NCBI RefSeq assembly: GCF_027595985.1
Contig: NC_073307.1
Location: forward strand, 38,754,234 to 38,818,233
Length of the DNA: 64,000 nucleotides
Source: Sorex araneus
Lineage: Eukaryota; Chordata; Mammalia; Eulipotyphla; Soricidae
Direction of reading: 5' to 3'
A program made the position numbers and the translations under genes. Position 1 is the first letter of the stretch; each line of letters opens with the position of its first letter. Positions 23,415 through 35,392 of this stretch are shown piece by piece. The notes under the pieces are model-generated. The model was given only the letters and a program-made list of their open reading frames with translations. It ran no database searches and was not told the DNA's origin.

Positions 23415-23800
23415 AGGGAGTGGATCCAGATCCGACAGTGAATCTAGCTGATTGCTGGCTGCAAAGCAAACACCAAACATGATTTTTCACTTTGAAGCTT
23501 TTCTTGTGAGAAGTGAAGTTCCTCTTCAGATTTCTCTCTACTAGTGAATAAACATACTAAGAAAAGCATTTGTGAAAACAAAGTTGCCTAATGTGAACCT
23601 GTTAAAGTGGGGAGTAACTGTAATTTTAAACAGAGCAGATTTAGATTGCAGAACAATATATAGTAACTATGATGTTGTTAGTATAAACATTATACTTATC
23701 CTTGTGTATGCCAACACTTTCTGTTAGTACTGGTATCTATATCAAAATCCAACCTCTGGGAAGGAATGTGAGGGAGCAAGAGAAGTTTTGTCCATAGGGA

Positions 23801-23946
23801 TTGTTTTTTGGGGTGTGGGGGACCGACGTGGCTCTGTGCTCAGGGATTACTTCTGGTGGGGCTGAGGACCATGTGGAATGGTGGAGATCAAATCCAGGTG
23901 AACTTAATGAAAACCGAGTGTCTTAGTCATTGTATGTCTCCAACCC
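23801..23946 (-). repeat. Degenerate SINE, antisense
   Basis: Inverted landmarks: 'ggctctgtgctcagggattac', 'ggaccatgtggaatggtgg', 'gatcaaatccaggtg' and 'gtatgtctccaaccc'. Confidence 0.6.
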
Positions 23947-24057
23947 TGGCATTGTATTTATTTTTGCACTATTAAATCAAACATGCTTTAAGTAAAAACT
24001 TGAATGTAAAGTTATGAAACATGGTATTTTCAATGTATGTCTAAATTTCGTTCCCTC

Positions 24058-24246
24058 TATTTTTGTCTGTGTGTTGGGGAGATGGGGAAGTAGGGCAGGG
24101 AGGCATTTATTGATCATATCTGGCTATGATTAGAGAATATTCATGGCTCTGCACCCAGGGATCATTCCTGGCCAGACTCTCTGCAAACCAGGTTTTCAGT
24201 TAAAGCCAAGCCTATTACCAGCTATACTATCGCTGCCCCAACTATT
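24058..24246 (-). repeat. Old SINE, antisense, host of a nested SINE
   Basis: 'ggctctgcacccagggatc', 'attcctggccagactctctgc', 'aaccaggttttcagt' and 'accagctatactatcgctgcccca' are the inverted body and head. A younger type B SINE is inserted at its head end, duplicating gccccaactatt. Confidence 0.65.
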
Positions 24247-24494
24247 GTCAATGTCACTGTCATCCCATTGCTCATCGATTTGTTCGAACTTGCACCAGTA
24301 ACATCTTTCATTGTGAGACTTATTGTTACTATTTTTGGCATATCGAGTGATCCATGGGTAGCTTGCCAGGTTCTGCCATGAAGGCATGATACTCTCGGCA
24401 GCTTGCCAGGCTCTCCGAGAGGGGCGGAGGAATTGAACAGGGATCGGCTACATGAAAGGCAAACACCCTACCGCTGTGCTTTTGCTCCAGCCCA
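24247..24494 (-). mobile_element. Type B SINE, antisense, with perfect 12-bp target-site duplication
   Basis: The full inverted type B order is present: 'cactgtcatcccattgctc', 'atcgatttgttcgaacttgc', 'accagtaacatc', 'ttgttactatttttggcat', 'gtagcttgccaggttctgcc', 'ctctccgagaggggcgg', 'tttgctccagccc'. It is flanked by gccccaactatt at 24235-24246 and 24495-24506. Confidence 0.93.
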
Positions 24495-24506
24495 GCCCCA
24501 ACTATT

Positions 24507-26805
24507 ACATACTGTAATTCAGAACTGAGAGGATTTCTTTAAATCATGTAAAAATATTATATTTTTCTGGCTTGTATTATAAATGAATTTTTATGCAACA
24601 AGAGCTACTTACTTTTGCTTTGTCATTTTCATGTTTCATAAGAAGTATTTATCCTACAATATATATGCAGAGGTATATATTGAAGAAACAAAATTTTTAA
24701 AAAATCTGTTAGATGAACAAATTATAGGCTTAATCTGTTCATAGGATACTAAATAATAAACACTTTTGCAATATTTTTATGCTTTCCCAGAGAAATTAAA
24801 GCAGCATACAGAGTGTATGTTTCCATGCTGCAGGAATTTCATTCTGATCAGTGTTTAATTATTCATAGTTTACCTTATTTTATTATTTGAAAGACCAAAA
24901 TGTCTTAAAAAGCTTGCACTACCTTGTCTCTTATGGGTAACACTGGATGCCAAAATGTGGGCAATATTTCACCTCTAACATTGCATATAATCTCAAGTAT
25001 GTTAGGCTGTTAGTAACTATTCGTCAATGTGGCACAGGAACATGAAAAGTCTTTGATAGCAGTTAGACAAATGCAAAATTGAAGTGGACCACTTAGGTTC
25101 TGTGTACACCAATAAATCTATTTGCTTATGGATTTACTTTTTAAACTTTTATGTTTACTGGTTTTCATTATCAATGTCTCTGGAAAAGTGGCATCTTATC
25201 TCAGTACCTGACAAACAATCTTCTTTAGTTAAGTCTAAACAAGTTACACATACATAAATGAAGTGTGTTTATAAAAAATACCAAACTAGTATCTATTGAA
25301 GAAAACGTTAGGCAATTATAATGCTCTTATTTCTCCTCCCCCCAAAATTAAGTATGACTCTAATGAAGTGTACATGTGTCAGCGTTAATAAGTTATTTAT
25401 AAGTTATTAATACTTCATACTTATAAGAATATTAAAATATCAGGATGACAAGGTATAAAAACCTAAATAGTTGAATATTTTCATGATGTGAATATAATAT
25501 GTTATTACACTGTTAGATGAATAGAAAATGCATTCAGGTTGCAAATAATTCAGAATCTAAAACCACAATACTTAACTCAGGACATGATGAAATGGTGTTA
25601 CATTTTTTAGATCTTGTGGCACAATTAGAGAGCTATGTCAATCATCATTCATTCTTCCTAGCCTCTTTAATGTCAGAATAGCAAGTTAATTTAAATGTGG
25701 CAATGTGCCCAGACTGAGGATGTCATTCCTTAGTCTTCCTTTGGCTTGTATGGCCAGTTTGAATAATAACAAATGTACAAAAATATTTGTGATCTTTTTT
25801 CAGCAAGTTCCTCCAAAAGGAGCAAAAGGTGGTGTTCTCTCTCTGGCTCTCTCCTTCTCTCTCCCTGCATCTCTAGTTCTCTCTTTGCTGCTGTGCTGTC
25901 TGAAATATGCATGGGGTGTCTGGACATCTAGGAACTATTATGCAAGTTTAGAACAAAGGTAATATTCTAAAAATATTAGAGAAGAGAACAAGACCTCCTG
26001 TGTCCCTGATGATTTTAGGAATTGCCAGGCAAACTCTGAACATGGCTTATCTTTGTGAACTTGGGTCACAAACACCTTTCTTAATTTAACCTTGATTTCA
26101 CAGATGCCTACTGAGTGAATTGCTTTATCGTTTCATGAAGAAACATGTCCTTTTATCAATTTTATTGTTTCCACTATCATTCTTAAAATTTTATTTGCAA
26201 TTCTGCTCTCTTGGAAATTAATTTGACTCCATTTTTCCTTATAGTTTACATTTAACCACATATATTCAGTACATTGTTTTGTGATGTAACTTTTTGCATC
26301 ATTTTGAAATACAAGAGAAAATTGTCCTTTATGGATAGGAGAAAGTAGAGCTTGATCTTGGTCTTTTCAGGAATTAAGCCTGCCAACATTTGTTCAACCA
26401 GGTAGATATGCAATCACTTCAGTTGTTTCTGTATTTCTGTATTGTTTGTAGTCCACATAGCTGCTCATCTTTTGTTCCTGTCATTACTGAGGTGTATGTT
26501 AGGTTAGGTCTGGCTTCCAACTCACTGAATTTTTCTGTACTATCAGTTTTTTCATCACTCAAAGTAGTCTAATTCTCAGATCTTCTGATACTGTGTTTTA
26601 TTCCTACTTTGCACTATTATGCACATGACTTGCCTTAGTCACCCTTCTGATCTCACCTCAGTGTTCACTTCTGCACTGAATTTGACCCACTGGATAGAGG
26701 GCTGTGATAGAGCATATAATCTATGCCAGTATAATTGTTTAAGTAGTCAAAGAGCATTTTAATACATTTATATGTGTTTCTCTGCAACTATATTTTAAAC
26801 TATAT
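24507..26805. other. Unassigned AT-rich sequence
   Basis: No gene or repeat recognised. A pyrimidine-rich TCTCTCTC patch occurs at about 25832-25890. Frames at 25705-25962 (both strands) and 26390-26572 have no domain. Confidence 0.5.
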
Positions 26806-26807
26806 TC

Positions 26808-26990
26808 ATATGCCAAAACCAGTCACAATGATGAGTCTCAATCCCCTGACCCTGACAGAGCCTCCAATGCAGCACCATTGGGAAGGACGAGTAAAGAGAG
26901 GCTTCTAAAATCTCCGGGCTAGGACGAATGGAGATGTTACTGAGATCCCTCGAGAAAATCGACTATCAATGGGATGATGATTGTGATGAT
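26808..26990 (+). repeat. 3' fragment of the composite SINE-related element
   Basis: 'tatgccaaaaccagtcac' is followed by 'ctgaccctgacagagcctcc', 'cattgggaaggacgagtaaa', 'gagaggcttctaaaatctcc', 'gaatggagatgttactgag', and a terminal 'tcaatgggatgatgattg'. The same order forms the last ~180 bp of the long elements at 46746-47392 and 59989-60810. Only the 3' end is present, as expected of 5' truncation during retrotransposition. Confidence 0.75.
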
Positions 26991-27006
26991 CAAAATAAAG
27001 CCTTGG

Positions 27007-27172
27007 GGGTGCTAGGGTGATAACACAGTGGATAGGACATTTACCTTTCACTCAGCTGACCCAGGTTCGATTCCCAGCATCCCATATGGCCCCCGAGCAC
27101 CACCAGGAGTAATTCCTGAGTGCAAAGTCAGAAGTACCCCTGTTCATTGACAGTTGTGACCCAAAACAGAAA

Positions 27173-27219
<47 letters not shown>
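27007..27219 (+). mobile_element. Type A SINE with (AAAT)n tail and target-site duplication
   Basis: The body runs from 'gggtgctagggtgataacac' through 'ggttcgattcccagcatccc' and 'atggcccccgagcaccacc' to 'tgtgacccaaaac', then about 50 bp of AAAT. It is flanked by ataaagccttgg (26995-27006) and ataaagtcttgg (27220-27231), one mismatch. Confidence 0.9.
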
Positions 27220-27223
<4 letters not shown>

Positions 27224-27224
27224 A
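27171..27224 (+). repeat. (AAAT)n microsatellite from a SINE tail
   Basis: About 13 AAAT units grown from the A-tail of the SINE at 27007. The minus-strand frame here encodes a Tyr-Leu-Phe-Ile run, an artefact of the repeat. Confidence 0.97.
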
Positions 27225-27481
27225 GTCTTGGAATTCTCACCTTTTTCTTCCAGTGTCCAGTTAATTTTATATTCTAGTTTATGAAATGATTCATCTAGAT
27301 AAGCAAAACTAAAAGAGTTGGAACCAGGAAGAACAAAAGGCAAGCGAGCTATGTGCAAAATCAGAAGTAGAGATTACTCATGGATACTATTTTGGTAGTT
27401 CAAGATCCATCTGGAGAGAAACACTTAAAAAATCATTTCCCTTGTTTGAAAGAAAAATCACAGTTATGTCGAATTCTTTGA

Positions 27482-27790
27482 AGAAATGTATATGGTAACT
27501 AGAGACCAAAATCTGTATTTACAAGCCCAGAGATGGGGCACAATGGTAAAGTACCTAGCTCACAGGCATGAATCAGGCCATGAGTTTAATTCCCAGAGCC
27601 ATCCACATCTTCTAATGGGGTCCCACATTGCACTGGAACCTCATCCTGTGTAAAGCAAACAAGCATGTGAGCACCGCCACCAAGTGCAACCCTTACAGCA
27701 TCGCCATCATGTGTGGCCCCTACAAGCATCAGAAATGTGTAAGCATCACAGTCAAGTGTTTCATCACTGAGATCCAGTGTGTGACTCCTT
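27482..27790 (+). repeat. SINE-like repeat (type E), arm 1 of an inverted duplication
   Basis: The tRNA-like start 'cccagagatggggcacaatggtaaag' leads to 'ggccatgagtttaattccc', then 'cactggaacctcatcctgtg' and a GC-richer 3' part with repeats of 'agcaccgccaccaagtg' / 'agcatcgccatcatgtg'. The first ~205 bp, including the ~45 bp upstream of the SINE head, recur inverted at 28597-28806. Confidence 0.75.
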
Positions 27791-27839
27791 GACATTTCAA
27801 CAACTAAGTGAAAAAAAGGGGTACAATATTGTAGGGAGC

Positions 27840-28075
27840 ACTTATCATTGGAAACTCAAATATTTTAAATAGATAAAAGCAGTCATGAAAAGAACAGTGT
27901 TTGCCATCAAGGCAGGCTGGGAGTGGGGGGCATGGTGGGTGGGAAACTGGAAATATTGGTGGCGGGAAATGTACATTGAAGAAGGGATGGATGTTGGAAA
28001 GTTGCATGACTAAAGACAAATCATGAACAACTTTGTAACTGTGTACCTTATGGTAATTAAATTGAAAACAAAAAG
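27840..28075 (+). repeat. L1-like 3' tail
   Basis: 'ggaaatattggtggcggg', 'aatgtacattgaagaaggg', 'atcatgaacaactttgtaac', 'gtgtaccttatggtaatt' and an A-rich end. The fragment is 5'-truncated and lies between the two arms of the inverted duplication. Confidence 0.65.
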
Positions 28076-28435
28076 ATGAAAACCAGTCTCCCCGCCTCCA
28101 CACACAGAGTATTAAACTATGCAGATAGCAAAAGGTAAGTTTGCAATGTGAAGAGGATAAGATGAGCAATTAACAAGTGAAATAATTTAAAAAGTACACA
28201 AAATTCAAGTTGAAGAGAATTATCCAAATTCAAGGAAACTCAGACTGTGTGTTCTTTTTAAAAAAGTCATTCTAATAGATTTTATATTATAGTCAGTGCT
28301 AATTTGTCAAAGAGTATTCCTGATAATGTCACAGTTTGTAACTTCTTTTACGGCCTCTTGACTACAGCACATACAGCCTGGCATCTTGCTGACAATAGTC
28401 ACAAAATGAGGTACTATAATTGCTTATTAATTATT

Positions 28436-28595
28436 CTTTTTCTTTTTTGTTTTGTTTTGGTGGCACACCTGGCAATGCTCAGGGCTGTCTCCTAGCTCTG
28501 TGCTCAAGAATCAATCTTGGCAGGAACAGGGAACCATATGGGATGGCAGGGATTGAACCCAGGTTAGCCATGTACAAGGCAAGCACCCAACCACA
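28436..28595 (-). repeat. SINE, antisense
   Basis: Inverted: 'tggtggcacacctggcaatg', 'ctcagggctgtctcctagct', 'gggaaccatatgggatggc', 'gattgaacccaggttagcc', 'caaggcaagcacccaac'. The head stops where the 28597-28806 inverted arm begins. Confidence 0.75.
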
Positions 28596-28596
28596 C

Positions 28597-28806
28597 TTGG
28601 TGGCAGTGTTCACATGCTTGTTTGCTTTACACAGGATGAGGTTCCAGTGCAATGTGGGGACCACACTAGAAGCTGTGGATGGCTCTGGGAATTAAACTCA
28701 TGGCCTTATTCATGCCTGTGAGCTAGGTATATTACTATTTTGCTTCATCTCTGGACCTGTAAATACAGATTTTGGTCTCTAGTTACCATAAACATCGTTC
28801 TTCATA
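28597..28806 (-). repeat. SINE-like repeat (type E), arm 2 of an inverted duplication
   Basis: The complement of this arm matches 27482-27688 closely from 'tatggtaactagagaccaaa' through 'ctagctcacaggcatgaat', 'ccatgagtttaattcccaga' and 'gcactggaacctcatcctgt' to 'gccaccaagtg'. I estimate roughly 90% identity by eye. The arms are about 0.9 kb apart. Confidence 0.8.
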
Positions 28807-28809
28807 GAT

Positions 28810-30180
28810 TTTATTGTTAGAAGTTTGAGAAAATTTTGATCTTATCTTTGATTTTAAATAGTTCACAACTTGAAGCAATGAGCAAATACCTTATTTTTGA
28901 ATGCTGAGCCAGCTTAGCCATCTGTCCTTGATGCTTAACATTCCACAGGGACCAGCAATTTGGTTCCAGTCTGGATTATTTTCATGTACAACGTCTTAAT
29001 TTTCAGGGATTCAAATCATGCATGACCAACTAATTTTCTTCATTATGTTTACAGGATGCACTAAGTACTACCAAGAGAGACCGCAGAGAATAAATCGATT
29101 TAAGTGTGCAGAACAGTGTAATGGGAATTTGGTTTTAGATCAGAGTTTTGGAAAAGCCCTATTATTTTCATCATTAAAAGGATCTTGTTTTGCTCTACTT
29201 ATTAATTCTTGGTGAGAGCAACAACCATGAATGCTGACTCCATCAGAGGAGTACTCAAATAGAGGTGAACTCTTTGGGGATTCCAATAAGCTATTCTTGA
29301 TTGAGAGTTCTGTTCTGGTTCTAGTCCAACAGTTTGGCCATTTTTATACATGTTTGATAGGAGTTCTCAGAAGACTTCTGAGAGGATTATGAGGGCCTGT
29401 TGTGTATGATCAATGACCTAAACAATTAATCTAATTTTCATCATCTCTGGAGCATATTTTCAGAAACAGAACTTAGGGGAAAAGTAAAACACCTATTTGA
29501 TAACCCAACTCTTTCCCCCTCAACCATGTACTTAATCTAAAATAGTAATTTGTTGACTATGACTGGACTATTCAAATAAACCATAAGAAGGTAAATGTAA
29601 AAATATATAATTGCTTCCTGAGTTTATGAATAAAACACAACTGTAAGACTACCAAAACAAACTTAAGTTTCAATTTTCCACAAGATCTGAATTAATAAGA
29701 CCAAAATTTATGAAAGAATTCTTGGTAATGTTATCTTCTGAATAATGAAAACCACATCAAGTAGGCAAAGAGAAATAATACAAACAACACATTTATTTAG
29801 AAAAATAAACTGAAAATGCTGTTTGTTTGTCTGGTACATTTTCCCATGAAGCTTAGGTAAATGACTATAAAAAACTGTTATATGTCAAATACAAATTACA
29901 AATGACTTCTTTAAATTGAGAGAACAAATAGATGTTCAACACAAGTTTTTAGTGTACAGTTCACTGCATTTGACTTACTAGTTGTTAATGATATAAAATG
30001 ATCTTTGTTTAATTAAAAAAACTTTTGATCCTTTTTCATTTATTTTGACCACACTCATAATTTTTTTTTATTATCTTTCTGTAGTTGTTTTAAAATGTGA
30101 GACAAGTCCATGTTTTAAGAGATAAGTGATAATAACGAAGAAAGAGAAATTGATGTCTGGAGAATTCTTCAATGATTTTT
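28810..30180. other. Unassigned AT-rich sequence
   Basis: No gene or repeat recognised. Confidence 0.5.
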
Positions 30181-31060
30181 TTTTCTGGACTCTTGAAAGA
30201 AACTGCTGTGGTCTCAAAACTCACTGGACCATCTGTGCAAATCCCAGCACACATCATTACCCTGAATGGAAGTGACAGTGCAAATATTTGAAGTGCATTG
30301 AGAAGTCATCAAAAGAGCTGGCCTCTCCCCTTTCTCAACAGGTATGCAGTGAAGGACTGAATGAAGGTCACTTTTCAAGCACTTGATGACAACACGTTTT
30401 CCTTTATGGCTTTGAGGTGGACACAAGGTGGCGACCATCCTCTCTCTCTCTTTGCCCACACTAAAAACTTCCTTAATGGTCTTCACTGCCGTCCTGCTGC
30501 TAAGCTGTTCAGTTTGCTTTGTTTATAAAGTGTGTCATTCTGCTAGAGATACATCCTATCTCTATACTTTCTTTTCCCCCCGAGAAATCAATTGATGATT
30601 TACTAGCTTAATGGCTGATTATACATTTGCTGGGGTTCACATGTGAGAATAATTGTATTCGGGATGAAGTGAAGTGGGTTTCGTTTGGTTTCATTTCTTT
30701 GTTGGCTGGCTTTTTAAGTCCTTTTCACATTTGTTTATTTTTTTTTCAAATCTTCTTGTTGATTTCTAAGTGGAGAGATTTAAGGCTGTGGCTTTTTTAT
30801 CCCCCCTGCCCCCGCTCATGGCTGTCAGACTAGAGGCAGATGATTTTATGCAGACCCTCTCTTGATCCCTTGTGCTCCAGAATGAAGGGATTTGCTGCTC
30901 CGAAATGAACAGTTCCTGGTTACTTCAAAATTAAATCTGGTCTCAGGAAGTCTTAATGATGAATTTGGAGTGAGAAAAGTTGGCTGACGTGCCTCCAAAT
31001 AAAGATATTCCTTTCAACCTGAAGGAACTGTCAAAAGAAGAAAAACAATGACAAAACATC
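30180..31060. other. Repeat-poor, compositionally balanced block; candidate conserved non-coding sequence
   Basis: No SINE, LINE, LTR or microsatellite signature was recognised over about 900 bp. Base composition is more even than in the flanks. A 90-codon antisense frame (30214-30486) has no recognised domain and no visible splice context. Being unique does not itself show function; conservation cannot be judged from one sequence. Confidence 0.3.
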
Positions 31061-31186
31061 AGTTTTATAAGTATAACTTAACAACAACAACAAAACAAAC
31101 AAGCATGATTGAAAAGAAATTCTGTTAATAGTAAGCTATATTTGAAATTAGTTGACATATTAAAAATTTTCAAACTTCAAAAACCA

Positions 31187-31351
31187 ATTTTTTTTCTTGG
31201 TTTTTCATCCACACCTGGTGGTGCTAAGGGTTACTCCTGGCTCTATCAGAAACCATTCTTGGAGGTGGGATTATATTTGGTTCCTGGGATTCAAATGGGA
31301 TTGGTCACATACAAGGGAAATGATGAAAACCTTATACTATCTCTCTGGCCC
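31187..31351 (-). repeat. Degenerate SINE, antisense
   Basis: Inverted landmarks after a poly(T): 'cacacctggtggtgctaagg', 'gttactcctggctctatcag' and 'actatctctctggccc'. Confidence 0.7.
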
Positions 31352-31622
31352 AAGAATTTTGTTTTAAAAACCAAAATATGATCTAAACATCAATTTCACT
31401 TATGTCTCACAAAAAATCATTAAAAATATGTTCATAAAAACCTAGAAGTCTGCTCGTATATTTTAATTATTATTTCTCTTTAAATATTTGACCAAAATGG
31501 TTGACTAATAATTGACCCAAATAACCAAGATATCCCTTAAAACCTTAGACTAAAATTTTATTTTGCCCATGGACTACGAGAGCATAAAATTATTTTTAAG
31601 AATCTTATACATTGTGAACCGC

Positions 31623-31679
31623 CACTGTATCACTGTCATTCCATTGCTCATAGATTTGCTCGAGCGGGTACCAGCAACG
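31623..31679 (-). repeat. Type B SINE 3' end only, antisense
   Basis: 'cactgtcattccattgctc', 'atagatttgctcgagcggg' and 'taccagcaacg' are the last ~57 bp of a type B SINE. The rest is absent, a 5'-truncated copy or deletion remnant. Confidence 0.75.
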
Positions 31680-31689
31680 AACCAAATAA

Positions 31690-32720
31690 CTAAAATTAAG
31701 ACACCTGTAAAGTGCCAGCTACACAAGACTTAAAGAACTAATTTTGAGAATCTTTATCATTAACATAGAATTGTAATTTCAAATAAAAACAGATTTTGAA
31801 ACACTTTGCAAAAATAACCTTTATTACAATAGATATAGTCTGAATGCATTATCAAATTACCAGAAAAAATGCACTTTCCCCTGACGCAGCAAAGCTGCCA
31901 AGGAACTGTTTATGTTTCATGTCATGAAAATTGACAATCCTTTTAAATTATTGCTTAAAATAAATTATGTTCATATTTGTAATTAACAAATATGCTTTTT
32001 GGAAAACAAAAAAGGAATGAAAGGTAGTTATAATTCTCAGCCTGCACTCCCAATAGCAAGCACTCTTAGCACCACTTAATATCAGAGTTTATCTATGATT
32101 TTCTATGTAAGTTATTATGTTAAGAGAGTATTTATGCAATGATTTACTATTACTACATTCATGTAGGATATTGTCCCGCTACTAAAGACTCAACCACAAG
32201 GTAGGGACAGTTCCCTGGTAAAATAGCATAGATCTTAGAATATAAATAAACAACAAAAAATGCACCCAGTAAAGAATAGAATGAAACGGTTCGGCTCTTT
32301 TAGATGTAGAGGGCCACAGAGGCTAAAACATATTTAAAAAAATCAAACAGAATAGAAAATTATCATGAGTTTAGTCTAGACATTAAGGATGCCTGCTGAT
32401 TGGTTATGCAAAATATCTCAACTTCTGCTCTTAATGTACCCATTAAACTTTGATATGCTTACTATCTGATCTTAAGATTTCTTTCAACTTAAACTCTAAT
32501 TGAGTGTTGGAACCAGGGTTAAGAGTATCCTCTAAAAACAGATAAACAAGCAAACATAATAAATCATTCAATCCTTTTGCAACAAAGTCTGTCAATACCA
32601 TTCTACTACATTAATAAGAATCTTTTTTTTTTTCATTGTCACTTTCAAATACCAACATCAATCGTGGTAGGAAATAAATCAAACAAATAATTAAAACAAA
32701 AAATCACTTTCTTTTCTTTA
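31690..32720. other. Unassigned AT-rich sequence
   Basis: No gene or repeat recognised. Confidence 0.5.
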
Positions 32721-32734
32721 TTGACTCCAGATTA

Positions 32735-32976
32735 GCACTGTAGCACTGTAGTCCTATTGTTCATCGATTTGCTTGAGCAGGCACCAGTAACGTCTCCATT
32801 GTGAGACTTGTTACTGTTTTTGGCATGTCAAATATGCCACAGATAGCTTGCCAGTCTCTGCCGTGTGGGCAGGATACTCTCAATAGTTTGCCAGGCTCTC
32901 CAAGAGGGATGGAGGAATCTAACCCGGGTTGGCTTCCTGCGAGGCAAACACCCTACCCACTATGCTATCACTCCAG
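32735..32976 (-). mobile_element. Type B SINE, antisense, with perfect 11-bp target-site duplication
   Basis: Complete inverted type B order from 'gcactgtagcactgtag' through 'gagcaggcaccagtaacgtc', 'actgtttttggcatgtc' and 'ctccaagagggatgg' to 'atgctatcactccag'. It is flanked by actccagatta at 32724-32734 and 32977-32987. Confidence 0.93.
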
Positions 32977-33119
32977 ACTCCAGATTAAAACCAGGAAAAT
33001 CATCAGCCACAAGTAGTTGGCAAATATCAGGGTTTTCTCTGGTTTATCACTAAACATATTCTATTAAAGATACAAAAGTAGTGGAATTCTGTCTATCATT
33101 CTGGATTTGATTCAGTTAT

Positions 33120-33205
33120 GTCTCCACTACCATTCGCATACCAGATACTGTTCTAGGAACCATGGGGATGATTTTTAATCTCTAGAGATGGAAACAGAAA
33201 TATTC
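33120..33205. repeat. Possible ancient interspersed repeat motif
   Basis: 'ccagatactgttctaggaac' followed by 'catggggatg' resembles a phrase shared by old mammalian repeats. It is too short to assign to a family. Confidence 0.25.
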
Positions 33206-33209
33206 ATAA

Positions 33210-34185
33210 TAAAGACTTGTGCCTATAACATATGTATGAAATAAAGCATGAATGTTTGAATAGAAGCCTATGAAAACACAATGCAGTTAGTTATGAAATT
33301 AATCACATTTCATACACAGAGAACTGAGAGCAGAGGTAAGAGAAAGAAGCAAAGGAGAGCAAGGTCTCCTTGAGAGTGAGGAGCCTGAAACTGACTCGAG
33401 AAATACTGACATCTCTATAGAGTTTCACGGGGTCCAAAATTTCCTTCTATACAATATGAAAGAAATTAGACTTTCAGTCAAGAAATTTCAGGAACTGTCG
33501 AGAATTCTAATGATGACAGTGACTTGAGGGAATAGGAAAAGTGTGATGGAGGGGAGAGACAGTATAAATGTCATTTTCAAAGACATTTACAGGAAGGGAC
33601 AGCAAAGCCAGCAACTGAAAGCAGTAACTGCTCACTTCAAATGCTTTCTGGGTGCTAAATTAAAAGAGAACAAAAGAACTCATTCTTTTTTACTAAATGG
33701 AGAGAGCATTTCTTTCCATTTCCAACTATGAGACAAAACATTGTTTATGAATTTTTTTTTATCCTATCGATTTCTTTCTGAGTGTCTCATGGAAAAAGAT
33801 AATGACTCTCAACCCACAGTGAGCACACATTAAATGCTGAGACTAAAATCCTCTAACCAGTAGGCATTCACAGCCATTGATTGGGATCTAACATTGGGCA
33901 TTAAAGGTATAGATCACAATCTCACTGAATTTTGAAGTTTTATTAAAAATATCCAGGGCTCTCTCTATACGGTATTAGATAACATGTTCAATAAGCCTCG
34001 AGCTCAATTTTTCCCATGAAGGAAAAGCTTCAAATAACTACATTATTGCATTTTAATATTTTCATGAACTTCCACTATTATAGGGTTGTAAATATATTTT
34101 TAAGCCATCATATCTTTCAATGGTTGTGACAAATATGTGCACAGGAGTGTAGCCACCACAAATGTACAAACTAAGTACATTTACT
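33210..34185. other. Unassigned sequence
   Basis: No gene or repeat recognised. Confidence 0.45.
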
Positions 34186-34189
34186 CAGT

Positions 34190-34336
34190 GTGCCTGGAAG
34201 ATAATATAGCAGGTAAGGCACTTGTGTTGCCTGTGGCTGACCAGCTTTGATCCTGGGCACCGATGCCCCACCAGAAGTGATCCTTGAGCACAGGAGTAAG
34301 CTCTGATTATGGACAAGTGTGGCTTTCCAAAAACAT
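34190..34336 (+). repeat. Old SINE
   Basis: 'tgcctggaagataatatagcaggtaaggcac', 'tggctgaccagctttgatcc', 'cagaagtgatccttgagc' and 'acaggagtaagctctgat' follow the SINE order with heavy divergence. Confidence 0.65.
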
Positions 34337-34339
34337 TGA

Positions 34340-35359
34340 GCTAGTCAGTCAAATAATATCAAAGGAATGAAAAATATATCACATGCACTTATAAGACCAA
34401 TGTGATGAGAAATGCCCTGGAAATATTTTTGACCCATTTTTCAAAGCAAAGTGTTAATTACTTCACTCATATCAAAAAGATTTTCTTATAATTAATATTT
34501 TATTTTTTTTTGTAGAAAATAATATTTTTAGTATTTTTTTTAGAAAGTAATAGGTCAAAATTTTCAAGCACTTCAGGAGTCACATTTTCAATTTTTAAAC
34601 TATTCCAGACCTCAATCTGACATGCAAAATACAAGTGATACTGGATAATTTTAAGACTTTGAAGTAATTAAGTGTCAAATTGACTGATATATGTAGATAG
34701 TATATTAAGTGAAAGTATTCCTACCACATAAAGACATCATGATTTTTCAAAATGCCTACACAGCAAGAAAAACTAAGAGAAAGCTAAAAATGTGAATTTG
34801 CCCAAACAAAATGTGTCTTATGATTCTCTACTTTTTTATACCTTGGCATGATTTTTATAATTATCTTCTTTATATTATTAACATTCAAAAACATAAATAC
34901 ACACGGATAAGAAATAATTTCTTAAATATATTTTATAAAACATTTATGTACATATATGTATATTTACATCTTTGTATGTGCATAATTTAAAATATTTAAA
35001 CCAGAAGACAATATGTGATATGACTGCAGAATTTTAATATGTATGAGGAAACCGAAATATTGCAAAAAAATATGTCTTATTTAATGCAATGTCAACAAGA
35101 AGTGCTCCCTTGATTTTGTTAGATAAAAAAAAAATATAAAAATATCTACTACAGGTCAGACATCATGACAAGACTGAGAAACATAAGGTATAATGAGTTA
35201 TATTTGTACTACACCTAGAATGAAATCTTTCACACTTTCTATGTGAAAATAACCTATGAAGTACATAGTCTCAGAATTTTCCAGGTAAGAAAATTCTGGT
35301 TCAGTAAGATGACATAAAGGTTAGCACTTATAACTAGAAATGTTACCTCCCTCCTCCCC

Positions 35360-35392
<33 letters not shown>

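Noticed and set aside
27804..28169. 121-codon antisense frame, the longest in the window
   Set aside because: It lies across an L1-like tail and AT-rich DNA; Pro-rich part comes from the G-rich tail read antisense.
30214..30486. 90-codon antisense frame as a possible exon
   Set aside because: No recognisable domain and no convincing splice sites; kept only as part of a repeat-poor block.
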